A DNA stretch of 64,000 nt, from assembly GCF_900185715.1 (NCBI RefSeq), contig NZ_FYAS01000025.1:62001-126000 (forward strand). The letters are read 5' to 3'. Below are positions 35,249 through 44,402 of the stretch, piece by piece. The stretch is from Allobosea sp. CS1GBMeth4. GTDB taxonomy: Bacteria; Pseudomonadota; Alphaproteobacteria; Rhizobiales; Beijerinckiaceae. How positions within the stretch are numbered: the first letter of the stretch is position 1; the number at the start of each line of letters is the position of its first letter. Below the pieces are notes generated by a model. It was not told where the DNA came from and searched no databases. It was given only the letters and a program-made list of their open reading frames with translations. Position numbers and translations under genes: made by a program.

Positions 35249-37282
35249 TCAGCGATCGTCGCGGCGCGGCTTCTTGCCGGCGAACGGCTTCTTGCCGCCA
35301 TAGGGCTTCTTCCCGCCGAAGCTCTTGCCGGCAGGCCGGCTCTCACCCTGGCGTTCGCCGCCATGGGGGGCAGGATAAGGTTTCTTGCCGCCCTTGAACG
35401 GTCCGGCGCCCGGCTTGCCCTGCTCGCCTCTGCCTGACGGGCGCTCGGGCCGCAGGATCGCGGTTTCCTCGTAGGCGGGCTCGCGATCGCGGCGCGTCGG
35501 ATCATAGGGCTTGGCGCCGAACGGCTTGCCCCTGCCTTCCTGGGGCTTGCGCGCCGGACGCTCGTCGCGCGGCGGGCGAGCCCCGCGCGGAACATGGCTA
35601 GGCTTCTCGGCGAAGGGCTTGGCCGGCCGGCGCTCAGCCTCGCCGGTCACGGGCTCGATCGTGATCCGGTCGCGGTCGGGCACGCGCGTCAGCTCGGCGA
35701 AACGCTCGGCGACGTCGGCGTCGATCTCGACCTTGGTCTCCCGGTCGAAGATTCGGATCGCGCCGACCTCGTCGCGGGTGATCTGGCCGCGCCGGCACAG
35801 CATCGGCAACAGCTTGCGCGGATCGGCGCCGTCCTTGCGGCCGGTGCTCAGCCGGAACCAGACCGTCTCCCCGCGCGGCCCCGAGCGCTCGCCGCGCTCC
35901 CGCTCGCCAGGCGTGCGCTTCTGCGCATAATCCTCGGCGCTGCGGGCCGGGCGGCGTTCCTCATGGGCGAATCCGGGATCGCCGACCTCCTCCGTCGCCG
36001 GCAGGCGCGCCCGGTAGACGCGCACCAGCGCCGCCGCGAGCTCCTCGGCCGAACGCCCGGCAAGCAGCGCGCCGATCATGCCGGCATCGTCCTCGCCCGC
36101 TTCGCCCGAGAGCAGCGGGTCTTGCAGCAGCCGCTCCTGGTCGAGCGCGCGAATCTGGTCCCGCGTCGGCGCGCCAGCCCATTCGGCCTCGACGCCGGCG
36201 CCGGCGAGCAGCATCTGCGCCTTGCGCCGGCGCGAGGGCGGCACCAGGAGCGCGCTGATGCCCTTCTTGCCGGCCCGACCGGTGCGCCCGCTGCGATGCT
36301 GCATCACCTCGGGATCGTTCGGCAGCTCGGCATGGATGACGAGGGTCAGGCCCGGCAGGTCGATACCGCGCGCCGCGACGTCGGTCGCGACGCAGATGCG
36401 CGCCCGGCCGTCGCGCAGCGCCTGCAGCGCCGAGTTGCGCTCGCTCTGGCTGAGCTCGCCCGAGAGCGAGACGGCCGCGAAGCCGCGCTCCAGCAGCGCC
36501 GCCTCGAGATGCCGCACGGCGTTGCGGGTGTTGCAGAACACCAGCGCGCAGGGCGCGTCGTAGAAGCGCAGCAGGTTGACGACGGCGAGCTCGCTCTCCC
36601 GCGGATAGACGCGGATGGCGCGGTACTCGATGTCGGCGTGGCCGCCTTCGCTGCCCGCGACCTCGATACGCAGCGCATCGCGCTGATAGCTCCTGGCGAG
36701 CGCGATGATCGCCTTCGGCAGCGTCGCCGAGAACAGCAGGCTGCGGCGCTCGGCCGGTGCCGCCTGCAGGATGAATTCGAGATCGTCGCGGAAGCCGAGA
36801 TCGAGCATCTCGTCGGCCTCGTCGAGCACCACCGCCTTCAGCGCCGAGAGGTCGAGCTGACCGCGGTCGAGATGGTCGCGCAGACGCCCCGGCGTGCCGA
36901 CGACGATATGCGCGCCCTCGGCCAGCAGCATCGCCTCCCGCCGCGGGTCCATCCCGCCGACGCAGGCGATGATGCGGGCCTTGGCCTCGCCATAGAGCCA
37001 GGCGAGCTCGCGCTGGACCTGGAGCGCCAGCTCGCGCGTCGGCGCGACGATCAGCGCCAGCGGCCGCTCCGCGCGCGGCAGGGTCTCGGCTGCGCCCATC
37101 AGGTCGGCGCCGATGGCGAGCCCATAGGCCACCGTCTTGCCGGAGCCGGTCTGCGACGAGACCAGCAGGTCGCGGCCGGCGGCCGCCGCTTCCAGCACGG
37201 CGGCCTGGACGGGGGTGGGCTCACTGTAATTGCGGTCGGCGAGCGCGCGCGCGAGCGGCGCGCTCGTGGAGATGAAGGACAT
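35249..37282 (-). CDS. DEAD-box RNA helicase with DbpA-like RNA-binding domain
   Basis: 677-residue DEAD-box ATPase. Motifs: Q motif around YSEPTPVQ, Walker A SSQTGSGKT (42-50), PTRELA (81-86), DEAD (154-157), SAT in LLFSATLPKA, and HRSGRTGRAGKKG. The RNA-binding domain VWFRLSTGRKDGADPRKLLP follows at about 500. After that comes a 150-residue basic low-complexity tail of Lys-Pro-Phe/Tyr and Gly-Lys-Lys repeats (GGKKPYGGKKPFAGKK). Such tails bind RNA and may drive condensates. Start is ATG 37282 (MSFISTSAPL); an upstream frame to 37492 lacks homology. Role: ribosome assembly or cold-shock RNA remodelling, inferred. Confidence 0.9.
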   Translation of the reverse strand: MSFISTSAPLARALADRNYSEPTPVQAAVLEAAAAGRDLLVSSQTGSGKTVAYGLAIGADLMGAAETLPRAERPLALIVAPTRELALQVQRELAWLYGEAKARIIACVGGMDPRREAMLLAEGAHIVVGTPGRLRDHLDRGQLDLSALKAVVLDEADEMLDLGFRDDLEFILQAAPAERRSLLFSATLPKAIIALARSYQRDALRIEVAGSEGGHADIEYRAIRVYPRESELAVVNLLRFYDAPCALVFCNTRNAVRHLEAALLERGFAAVSLSGELSQSERNSALQALRDGRARICVATDVAARGIDLPGLTLVIHAELPNDPEVMQHRSGRTGRAGKKGISALLVPPSRRRKAQMLLAGAGVEAEWAGAPTRDQIRALDQERLLQDPLLSGEAGEDDAGMIGALLAGRSAEELAAALVRVYRARLPATEEVGDPGFAHEERRPARSAEDYAQKRTPGERERGERSGPRGETVWFRLSTGRKDGADPRKLLPMLCRRGQITRDEVGAIRIFDRETKVEIDADVAERFAELTRVPDRDRITIEPVTGEAERRPAKPFAEKPSHVPRGARPPRDERPARKPQEGRGKPFGAKPYDPTRRDREPAYEETAILRPERPSGRGEQGKPGAGPFKGGKKPYPAPHGGERQGESRPAGKSFGGKKPYGGKKPFAGKKPRRDDR

Positions 37283-37481
37283 GCGATGTCGGGCCTTTGG
37301 GGCTGGCGGGTCGGCAGCAAGCAGAACGAGGGGCGGCGCCGGAAGCGGCACCGCGATATTGCGCTGCACATAGAGGAAATCGCCGGAAAAGGGAATGGCG
37401 AGGCCGGCATTCTGAGATACCAAGCCATGCGCAGCCTCGGGGTGAGGCGGGGTTCGAACCTTGGACGACGGGAAAACCAGC

Positions 37482-38303
37482 ATGGCAAGCACGGCCTGGC
37501 GGCGTTTCGGCTCCTATGAGGTGCTCACGCTCGATGACGGGGTCTTCGAGGCGCCGCTCGACGTCCTGATCCATGCCGATGGCGAGGCCGCCCGCGCCGC
37601 GGCCCTGGCGCGCTGGGGCAAGCCGAAGGTCAGCATCGTCGTCAACTGCTTCGCCCTGAGAGGCCCCGACGGGATCACGCTCGTCGATGCCGGCACCGGC
37701 CCCTCCTGGGGTGAGGCGATGGGCCATGCGCCTGCGGCCATGGCGAGGGCGGGGATCGCCCCCACGCAGGTCGAGCGTGTCCTGATCACGCATCTGCACG
37801 GCGATCATGCGCTCGGCCTCTTCGACGGCGATGCCGCCCGTTTCCCCAATGCCGAGCTCATCGTGCCCGAGGCCGATTTCGGCTTCTTCGGGAACGAGGC
37901 CAACCGCGCCCGGACGCCGCAGAACAGGCAGGGCGGCTTCGCCGTCACGGCGGCCGTGAAGGCGCGTTATGCCGGCCGCATCCGGCCCGTGGCCCCCGGC
38001 CTCGTGCGGCCCGGCATCACGCTGCTCCCGCTCCCCGGCCACACCGTCGGCCATAGCGGCTACCTGATCGACGGCGAGGAGAGCCTCCTGCTCTGGGGCG
38101 ATGCGCTGCATCTGTCCGACCTGCAGGCCTCCGATCCCGACATCGGCTTCGTCTATGATTTCGACGCCGCCTCCGCCCGCGCCTCCCGCCGCACCATCCT
38201 GGCGCGTGCGGCCGGCGAGGGCTGGATCGTGTCGGGCGGCCACATCGAGGGCTTCAGGCGTGTCGCCGAGAACGGCGCGGGCTACGAGCTGATCGCCGCC
38301 TGA
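37482..38303 (+). CDS. Metallo-beta-lactamase-fold hydrolase
   Basis: 273-residue MBL-fold metallohydrolase. The zinc-binding THLHGDH is at 103-109, with further ligands in LPGHTVGHSGY, LLWGDALH and SGGHIEGF. These MBL proteins (quorum-quenching-lactonase or generic hydrolase-like) act in the cytoplasm on diverse esters or lactones. The ATG at 37482 (MASTAWRRF) is preferred over a TTG seven codons earlier. Divergent from the DEAD-box helicase and convergent with recN. The substrate is unknown. Confidence 0.85.
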   Translation: MASTAWRRFGSYEVLTLDDGVFEAPLDVLIHADGEAARAAALARWGKPKVSIVVNCFALRGPDGITLVDAGTGPSWGEAMGHAPAAMARAGIAPTQVERVLITHLHGDHALGLFDGDAARFPNAELIVPEADFGFFGNEANRARTPQNRQGGFAVTAAVKARYAGRIRPVAPGLVRPGITLLPLPGHTVGHSGYLIDGEESLLLWGDALHLSDLQASDPDIGFVYDFDAASARASRRTILARAAGEGWIVSGGHIEGFRRVAENGAGYELIAA

Positions 38304-38383
38304 TCGGCTCTCGGTCGGGAGGGCATGGAACCACACCGTCTTTTCGGGGCAGGCCGGCAGGCCCGAACCCGGAAGGACGGCCG

Positions 38384-40072
38384 CTATCCCCGCAGCCCGG
38401 CCGCATCGAGCAGCTTGCCGGCCGCCGCCCTCGCCTCCTCGGTGATCGAGGCGCCGGCAAGCATGCGCGCGATCTCCTCGCGCCGGCTGCCCTCCTCCAG
38501 CGGCGAGACGCGGGTGACGGTGCGCTCGTCCGCGCCCTCTCCGCCCTGGGCCGATTTCGCGATCAGGAAATGCTGCCCGGCCTTGGCAGCGACCTGCGGC
38601 GCATGCGTCACCGAGATCACCTGCACCCGCGCCGCCAGCCGCGCCAGTCGCTCGCCGATCGCATCCGCCACCGCGCCGCCAACGCCGGTGTCGATCTCGT
38701 CGAAGACCAGCGTCGGAGCCGAGCCGCGCTCGGCCAGCACCACCTTCAGCGCCAGCATGAAGCGCGAGAGCTCGCCGCCGGACGCGACCTTCATCATCGG
38801 CCCCGGCCGGGTGCCGGGATTGGTCTCGACCCAGAACTCCACCCGGTCGAACCCCTCCGGCCCGCGTGCCTCGGGATCGCTGTCGATCTGCGTGATGAAG
38901 CGTGCCCGCTCGAGCTTGAGCGGCGGCAGCTCAGCCTTGACGGCGGCGTCGAGCGCCGCCGCGGCCCACAGACGCCCGGCCGAAAGCGTGTTTGCCAGCG
39001 CGACATAGGCCGCCTCGGCCTCGGCGAGCTCCGCCTCCAGCCGCTTCAGCGAGCCCTCGCTCTCGTCGAGCGCGGCGAGGTCGGCCGCCATGGTCTGCGC
39101 CAGCGCCGGCAGCGCGTCGACCGGCACGTCGAACTTGCGCGCCGCCGCCCGCAGGGCGAACAGGCGCTCCTCGACCCGTTCCAGCACGCGTGGGTCGAAC
39201 TCCGCCGCGCGCACCGCGGCCTGCAGGGTCTCGCCCGCTTCCTCCAGCGCCACCACCGCCGTGGTCAGGGCCGCGATCGAGGGATCGATCAGCTCCGGCG
39301 CCTGCGCGGCCCGGCGCTCCAGCCGGCGCAGCACCCCCGACAGCGCCGCGACCGGCGACGCCGTGCCGCCGACCGCCTCGAACGCCTCGATGATGTCGCG
39401 CGCCACCTTCTCGGCGGCCATCATGCCCTGGCGCTGCGCCGCGAGCGCCTCCTCCTCGCCCAGCTCCGGCGCGAGCTTGCCGAGCTCGGCCACCGCATGG
39501 CGCAGGAAATCAGCCTCCTTGCGCGCGGTCTCGACCCGGATGCGCTGGCTCTGCAGGGCCTGGCGCGCCTTCTTCAGTATCTCGCTGGCGCGCGCCACCT
39601 CGGCCGCCTGCTCGGTCAGTTCGCCGAAGCCGTCGAGGATGGTGCGGTGCTGGGCCGGATCGGTCAGCGCCCGGTCGTCGTGCTGGCCATGGATCTCGAC
39701 CAGAGCCGCGCCGATCATGCGCAGGATCTGCACGCTGACCGGCTGGTCGTTGACGAAGGCGCGGGTCCGGCCGTCGGCATATTGCACGCGCCGCAGGATC
39801 AGGTCGCCGTCGGTATCGATCTCCTGCGCCTGGGCGAGCGCCCGCGCCGGATGCGTCATCGGCAGGTCGAAGACGGCGCTGACCTGGCCCTGACTCTCGC
39901 CATGGCGCACCAGCCCGCCATCGCCGCGGGCCCCCAGCGCCAGCGCGAAACCGTCGAGCAGGATCGACTTGCCGGCGCCGGTCTCGCCGGTCAGCACGCT
40001 GAGCCCGCCCTCGAAGCCCAGGTCGAGCCGGTCGATCAGAACGATGTCGCGGATCGAGAGCTGGGCGAGCAT
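38384..40072 (-). CDS. recN: DNA repair protein RecN
   Basis: 562-residue SMC-like ATPase that acts early in double-strand break repair. Walker A is GETGAGKS at 29-36, followed by a long coiled-coil middle (about 160-400). The signature and Walker B region is SGGELSRFMLALKVVLAERG and VFDEIDTGVGGAVADAIG. It is the second gene after bamD (36 bases apart) and probably co-transcribed with it. The usual partner ligA does not follow here. Confidence 0.95.
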   Translation of the reverse strand: MLAQLSIRDIVLIDRLDLGFEGGLSVLTGETGAGKSILLDGFALALGARGDGGLVRHGESQGQVSAVFDLPMTHPARALAQAQEIDTDGDLILRRVQYADGRTRAFVNDQPVSVQILRMIGAALVEIHGQHDDRALTDPAQHRTILDGFGELTEQAAEVARASEILKKARQALQSQRIRVETARKEADFLRHAVAELGKLAPELGEEEALAAQRQGMMAAEKVARDIIEAFEAVGGTASPVAALSGVLRRLERRAAQAPELIDPSIAALTTAVVALEEAGETLQAAVRAAEFDPRVLERVEERLFALRAAARKFDVPVDALPALAQTMAADLAALDESEGSLKRLEAELAEAEAAYVALANTLSAGRLWAAAALDAAVKAELPPLKLERARFITQIDSDPEARGPEGFDRVEFWVETNPGTRPGPMMKVASGGELSRFMLALKVVLAERGSAPTLVFDEIDTGVGGAVADAIGERLARLAARVQVISVTHAPQVAAKAGQHFLIAKSAQGGEGADERTVTRVSPLEEGSRREEIARMLAGASITEEARAAAGKLLDAAGLRG

Positions 40073-40108
40073 GACGGCTCTCAGCTTGCGGCGGCGCCGC
40101 TCATGCGG

Positions 40109-41011
40109 TCAGCGCACCAGGCCGGTGATGGTGCGGGTGAAGCCGTTGAAGAGCCGGCTGATATAGGAGCCGCGATCCTCGCGCGGCTGCAGCCCGCCGC
40201 TCTCCAGGAGCGCATAGGCGTCCTTGTACCAGGGGCTGTCCGGGAAGTTGTGGCCGAGCACCGCGGCGGCGGTCTGCGCCTCGTTGGTGATGCCGAGGGC
40301 CATATAGGCCTCGGTCAGGCGCATCAGCGCCTCCTCGACATGGCGCGTGGTCTGGTACTTGGTGATGACCTCGCGGAAGCGGCCGACGGCGCCGGTATAG
40401 TTGCGCTTCTGGAGATAGAAGCGGCCGACATTCATCTCCTTGCCGGCGAGCTGGTCGCGGGCGACCAGCATCTTCTCGCGCACGTCGATGACGTATTCCG
40501 ACTTCGGGTAGCGGTCGAGCAGCTCCTGCATCGCGCGCAGCGCCAGGCCGGTGCGCTCCTGGTCGCGCGTCGCGTCGGGGATCTGGTTGTAATAGGACAT
40601 CGCCAGGATGTACTGCGCGTAGGCCGCGTCCGGGCTCGCCGGGTTCTGCGCCAGGAAGCGCTTCGAGGCGGTGATCGCGTCGTCGTACTTCGCCGCCTCG
40701 TAATTGGCGTAGGCGGTCAGGATCAGGCCCTTCTTCGAATAGGGCGAGAACGGCGCCTGCTTGTCGATCTCCTCGAACTTCTTGTTCGCGCCTTCGGTGT
40801 CGCCGCCCTGCAGGCGGGCGAGCCCCTCATTGTAGAGCTTGTCGGCCGGGACCTCCGGCAGCACCTCGGGCTTGTAGACCTCGGGCCGGTCGAACGGGTT
40901 GAGCGAGCTCATCGTGTCGCAGCCGCCGAGCGCGGCCGCGAGAGCGAAAGCCAGCGCAAGGCGCTTGGCGCCGCTCGCCGATTCGCCGGAATTGAATGTC
41001 TTCAGCCGCAT
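40109..41011 (-). CDS. bamD: Outer-membrane assembly lipoprotein BamD
   Basis: 300-residue lipoprotein of the BAM complex, which folds beta-barrel proteins into the outer membrane. The signal peptide ends with a lipobox LGGC, so the lipidated residue is Cys31. Five tetratricopeptide-like repeats follow (for example YNEGLARLQGGDTEGANKKF). The ATG at 41011 is preferred; the frame runs upstream to 41119 without homology. It lies after lpxC in the same direction, with about 290 bases holding two hairpins between. Confidence 0.92.
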   Translation of the reverse strand: MRLKTFNSGESASGAKRLALAFALAAALGGCDTMSSLNPFDRPEVYKPEVLPEVPADKLYNEGLARLQGGDTEGANKKFEEIDKQAPFSPYSKKGLILTAYANYEAAKYDDAITASKRFLAQNPASPDAAYAQYILAMSYYNQIPDATRDQERTGLALRAMQELLDRYPKSEYVIDVREKMLVARDQLAGKEMNVGRFYLQKRNYTGAVGRFREVITKYQTTRHVEEALMRLTEAYMALGITNEAQTAAAVLGHNFPDSPWYKDAYALLESGGLQPREDRGSYISRLFNGFTRTITGLVR

Positions 41012-41129
41012 GACGCTCACTACATCCGTCCTTGAAGCGCCCCCTCGGGAGAAGCGCACGAAATGGCTTAGCGCGCTTTCGGTCCAGCCGGAACGGCCGA
41101 ACGACCAAAATCGCGCCAACTCACCGCTG

Positions 41130-41178
41130 GAGCATGGTCCCGTCGCAAAAGCGGTTCCCGCCCTTGCGGACCATGCTC
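41130..41178. repeat. Inverted repeat, type E, between lpxC and bamD
   Basis: GAGCATGGTCC (41130-41140) pairs with GGACCATGCTC (41168-41178) around a 27-base loop rich in GCGGTT/AAAAGCGG. This resembles the AGCATGRTCC...GGAYCATGCT elements common between rhizobial genes. Confidence 0.75.
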
Positions 41179-41234
41179 TAGCTCAGAAGCAACCTTTTCG
41201 CCAAGCGTGACGGGCGCTTCGTGCAGTGCGATCG

Positions 41235-41254
41235 CCGTTTCCAACAGGAAACGG
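41235..41254 (-). terminator. Hairpin after lpxC
   Basis: CCGTTTCC-AACA-GGAAACGG, a perfect 8-bp stem 46 bases downstream of the lpxC stop (leftward). There is no U-tract, so termination would be partial at best; it may tune bamD-recN expression. Confidence 0.45.
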
Positions 41255-41299
41255 GCGAATGCAAGGCGCGGCGTCGCGTGATGCCCTGCCGGGAGGCCC

Positions 41300-42244
41300 T
41301 CAGTGCAGGTCGGGCGCCAGCGCGGCGGGCACCGGCCCGGCCGCCATCTGCACCGCGCGATGGGCGTAGACCGGCTGCGCCTCGACGATCGCATAATTGG
41401 CGCGGTCGGCGAACAGCGCCTCCAGAACCCGGATGTTCATGCGGTGGCCGCCGCAATAGGAGCGGAAATCGCCGAGGATCGGATAGCCGGCGAGCGCCAG
41501 GTCGCCGACCGCGTCGAGCACCTTGTGGCGCACGAACTCGTCGGCGTAGCGCAGGCCTTCCGGATTGATCACCTTGTCGTCGCCGATCGCGACGGTGTTG
41601 TCGAGCGAGGCGCCGAGCGCGAAGCCGGCCTTCCAGAGCTGCTCGACATCGCGCATGAAGCCGAAGGTGCGGGCGCGGGAGATCTCGCGGGAATAGGCCT
41701 CGGGATCGAGATCGAAGATCTTGCGCTGGCGGCCGATCGCGGGCGTGTCGAAATCGATCTCGACATCGAGGCGGAAGCCGTTCTCCGAGGGCGACAGCTC
41801 GGCGAAGGCGCGGCCATGCTCGATCCGCACCGGCCGCAGCACCTTGAGATAACGCCGGGTCGCGCCGAGCGCGACGAGGCCGGTCGCCTCGATCGCCGCG
41901 ACGAATTCGGCGGCGCTGCCGTCCATGATCGGCATTTCCGGACCGTCGATCTCGACGAGCACATTATCGAGGCAGAGGCCGGAGCAGGCCGACATCAGAT
42001 GCTCGATCGTCGCGACGGAGCCGGAGGCCTGGTCGCCGATCACGGTGCAGAGCTCGGTGGCGCTGACCTTGTTGTGGCGGGCGTGGATCAGCTGCTCATG
42101 GCCGCCCTCCAGCCCCTTGCGCAGGAAGACGACGCCGGAATTGGCAGTGGAGGGCCGCAGGGTCAGGCAGGCGGGAGCCCCGGAGTGAACGCCGATGCCT
42201 TCGAGGGTCACGGGCGAGCGTAGGGTCGTCTGCCGTTCAGCCAT
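41300..42244 (-). CDS. lpxC: UDP-3-O-acyl-N-acetylglucosamine deacetylase LpxC
   Basis: 314-residue zinc amidase that commits UDP-acyl-GlcNAc to lipid A synthesis. Zinc ligands are His82 (IEHLMS), His240 and Asp244 (RHKVLDAVGD); the general acid/base His267 is in GGHRMN. The start could be either of two adjacent ATGs (42244 or 42247). The gene lies downstream of ftsZ, but a strong terminator separates them, so lpxC probably has its own promoter in the gap to ftsZ. Confidence 0.95.
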   Translation of the reverse strand: MAERQTTLRSPVTLEGIGVHSGAPACLTLRPSTANSGVVFLRKGLEGGHEQLIHARHNKVSATELCTVIGDQASGSVATIEHLMSACSGLCLDNVLVEIDGPEMPIMDGSAAEFVAAIEATGLVALGATRRYLKVLRPVRIEHGRAFAELSPSENGFRLDVEIDFDTPAIGRQRKIFDLDPEAYSREISRARTFGFMRDVEQLWKAGFALGASLDNTVAIGDDKVINPEGLRYADEFVRHKVLDAVGDLALAGYPILGDFRSYCGGHRMNIRVLEALFADRANYAIVEAQPVYAHRAVQMAAGPVPAALAPDLH

Positions 42245-42460
42245 CATACTCAGTATCCGATCTCGAGCGCGACGATCTCCGGGCCGGCACCTTGCGGCGC
42301 AACCTGTTCGACGATCGACGCGGTTCCCTGATGTGCGGCGAACTCAGGATTAATCCCGAATCCCCTACCCGGTGATGCGCTGCAAGATACGCGCAGGCGC
42401 ACTGCCTTCAAAATCACGCTTTCTTTCGCTCTGTAACAGAGGTTACGAAGCCAGAAAACC

Positions 42461-42468
42461 TTAACCAT
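42461..42468 (+). promoter_or_regulatory. CtrA half-site upstream of lpxC
   Basis: Exact TTAACCAT, the 8-base CtrA half-site core of alphaproteobacteria, about 215 bases before the lpxC start. A second half-site at the right spacing is absent, so the call is weak. Confidence 0.3.
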
Positions 42469-42498
42469 CCGATTGATGTATATGGTTTTTCAGGCGTT

Positions 42499-42530
42499 AA
42501 AAAAGGCCCGGCGGAGGGCTCCGCCGGGCC
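42499..42530 (-). terminator. Rho-independent terminator of ftsZ
   Basis: Perfect 11-bp stem GGCCCGGCGGA/TCCGCCGGGCC (42505-42515 with 42520-42530), 4-base loop, followed on the leftward strand by a six-base T-run. It lies 36 bases past the ftsZ stop and ends the dcw operon. Confidence 0.9.
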
Positions 42531-42565
42531 GTTCGTGAAAGACCGGTCGCGCCGGGTCTGGCCGG

Positions 42566-44275
42566 TCAGTTCGACTGGCGGCGCAGGAAGGCCGGGATCT
42601 CGAGCTGGTCCTCTTCGGTATTGCGCTGCGGCGCGGCGCGGCCGAGCTGGTCGAGCTGCCCCTGAGCCGGCCGGGTCGCCGGAACCGGCGGGCGGCGCAT
42701 GAACTCGGCATGGGCCGCGCTCGGGCCGGGCGCGGCCACCGGCGGCGCCTGCCGCTGTGCCGGCGCCGGCGGAGCCACGGGCACCTCATGCTCGTCCTCC
42801 TTGCGGCCGAACCCGACCGAGGCGAGGCGCTGCATCAGCGACATGCGCTTCTGCTCGACCGAGGCCGGCGCCGGTGCGGGCGCCGCGCCGCGGCTCTGAG
42901 CGATCTGGTGCTGGGCCGGCAGCGGCAGATCCTCGACGCGCGGCATGCGGGTCGGGCGGATCACCGCACGCTCCGGAGCCGGCGGGATGAAGCTGTCCTC
43001 GATATGCGGCACCGACGCCTCGGGCATCGGCGCCTCGACGACCGGCGGAGCCACCATCGCCTGGCGCGGCTGGGCCGGCTCGATGCGGACGTCGGCGGCG
43101 AAGCTCGGGGCCGGAGCCGGGGCCGGTGCGCGCACCGGCTCGGGCATCGCGGTCTCGGCGACGGGCGCCGGCATCGCTGCCGGGGCCGGAGCCGCGGCGG
43201 AGGTGCGGATGTTCGGCACGGCCGAGCGCAGCCGCGCCTCCGCCTTCAGCCGCTCGGCGACTTCGGCGATGCGCGCTTCGGTCGGGTCGATCTCGCCCTG
43301 GGCGCTGATCGGCTTGTCGATGCCGGTCGCCACCACCGAGACGCGCATCGTGCCTTCCAGCGCCTCGTCGAAGGTGGCGCCGACGATGATGTTGGCCTCG
43401 GAGTCGACCTCCTCGCGGATGCGGGTGGCGGCTTCGTCGACCTCGTAGAGCTTCATGTCGCGCCCGCCGGTGATCGAGATCAGCAGGCCGCGCGCGCCCT
43501 TCATCGAGACGTCGTCGAGCAGCGGGTTGTTGATCGCCGCCTGCGCTGCCGAGAGCGCGCGCTTCTCGCCCTGCGCCTCGCCGGTGCCCATCATCGCCTT
43601 GCCCATGCCGCGCATCACGGCGCGCACGTCGGCGAAGTCGAGATTGATCAGGCCGGGGCGGACCATCAGGTCGGTGATGCAGGCCACGCCGGAGTAGAGC
43701 ACCTGGTCGGCCATGCCGAAGGCGTCGGCGAAGCCGGTGTTCTCGTTGGCGACGCGGAACAGGTTCTGGTTCGGGATGACGATCAGCGTGTCGACCGCCT
43801 CGTTCAGCTCGCCGATGCCGGCCTCGGCCATGCGCATGCGGCGCATGCCCTCGAACTGGAACGGCTTGGTGACGACGCCGACCGTGAGGATGCCCATGTC
43901 GCGGGCGACGCGGGCGATCGCGGGAGCCGCGCCCGTGCCGGTGCCGCCGCCCATGCCGGCGGTGATGAAGACCATGTGCGCGCCGGCGAGATGGTCGCGG
44001 ATCTCGTCGATCACCTCTTCCGCCGCGGCGCGGCCGACTTCCGGCTGCGAGCCGGCGCCGAGGCCCTCGGTGACCTGCAGGCCCATCTGGATGATGCGCG
44101 GGGCACGGGAGAGCGCGAGCGCCTGGGCGTCGGTGTTGGCGCAGACGAAGTCGACGCCGTCGAGGCCGGCCTCGATCATGTTGTTGACCGCATTGCCGCC
44201 GGCGCCACCGACGCCGAAGACGGTAATCCGGGGCTTCAGTTCCCGGATGTCCGGGGCTTGCAGGTTCATCGCCAT
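42566..44275 (-). CDS. ftsZ: Cell division protein FtsZ
   Basis: 569-residue tubulin-like GTPase that forms the division ring. The N-terminal part has [12 protein letters not shown] (20-31) and the tubulin signature GGGTGTG (109-115), then [20 protein letters not shown]. After about residue 320 comes a long Ala/Pro-rich linker, usual for alphaproteobacteria, and the conserved tail peptide [10 protein letters not shown] at the C-terminus that docks FtsA. The ATG at 44275 (MAMNLQ) is preceded by AGAGG. A 127-base gap with strong hairpins separates it from ftsA. Confidence 0.95.
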   Translation of the reverse strand: MAMNLQAPDIRELKPRITVFGVGGAGGNAVNNMIEAGLDGVDFVCANTDAQALALSRAPRIIQMGLQVTEGLGAGSQPEVGRAAAEEVIDEIRDHLAGAHMVFITAGMGGGTGTGAAPAIARVARDMGILTVGVVTKPFQFEGMRRMRMAEAGIGELNEAVDTLIVIPNQNLFRVANENTGFADAFGMADQVLYSGVACITDLMVRPGLINLDFADVRAVMRGMGKAMMGTGEAQGEKRALSAAQAAINNPLLDDVSMKGARGLLISITGGRDMKLYEVDEAATRIREEVDSEANIIVGATFDEALEGTMRVSVVATGIDKPISAQGEIDPTEARIAEVAERLKAEARLRSAVPNIRTSAAAPAPAAMPAPVAETAMPEPVRAPAPAPAPSFAADVRIEPAQPRQAMVAPPVVEAPMPEASVPHIEDSFIPPAPERAVIRPTRMPRVEDLPLPAQHQIAQSRGAAPAPAPASVEQKRMSLMQRLASVGFGRKEDEHEVPVAPPAPAQRQAPPVAAPGPSAAHAEFMRRPPVPATRPAQGQLDQLGRAAPQRNTEEDQLEIPAFLRRQSN

Positions 44276-44305
44276 GATTGCCTCTTTCACTGTCTTGTCC
44301 GGCTC

Positions 44306-44347
44306 CTGGCGGGCCGTCCCGTCTTCCACGCCAGGGGCCGCGGCCCC
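44306..44347 (-). other. Hairpins in the ftsA-ftsZ gap
   Basis: CTGGCG (44306-44311) pairs with CGCCAG (44329-44334). The adjacent 14-base perfect palindrome GGGGCCGCGGCCCC (44334-44347) can form its own hairpin. Neither has a T-tract. They may guard the 5' end of ftsZ mRNA or attenuate read-through. Confidence 0.4.
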
Positions 44348-44402
44348 GTTCTGCTCAACTCACCCCGGCCCGCCCCGCCTCTCGACGCCGCGGGCCGCAA
44401 CT

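Larger units (their letters stand above)
42248..42565. other. lpxC-ftsZ gap with CtrA-like half-site and terminator
   Basis: This 318-base gap is AT-rich in its right half. It contains a TTAACCAT half-site (42461-42468, CtrA-like), a short dyad GTAAC-AGAG-GTTAC (42433-42446) and the ftsZ terminator (42499-42530). A 72-codon open frame (42250-42468, leftward) has no homology or ribosome site and I do not call it a gene. The lpxC promoter should be here. Confidence 0.55.

Noticed and set aside
38570..41035. Open frame of about 820 codons antisense to recN and bamD
   Set aside because: It crosses two well-supported genes and has the composition of a GC-driven shadow.
42250..42468. 72-codon leftward ORF just upstream of lpxC
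   Set aside because: No ribosome site, no homology, and it covers the likely lpxC promoter region with its CtrA-like half-site.
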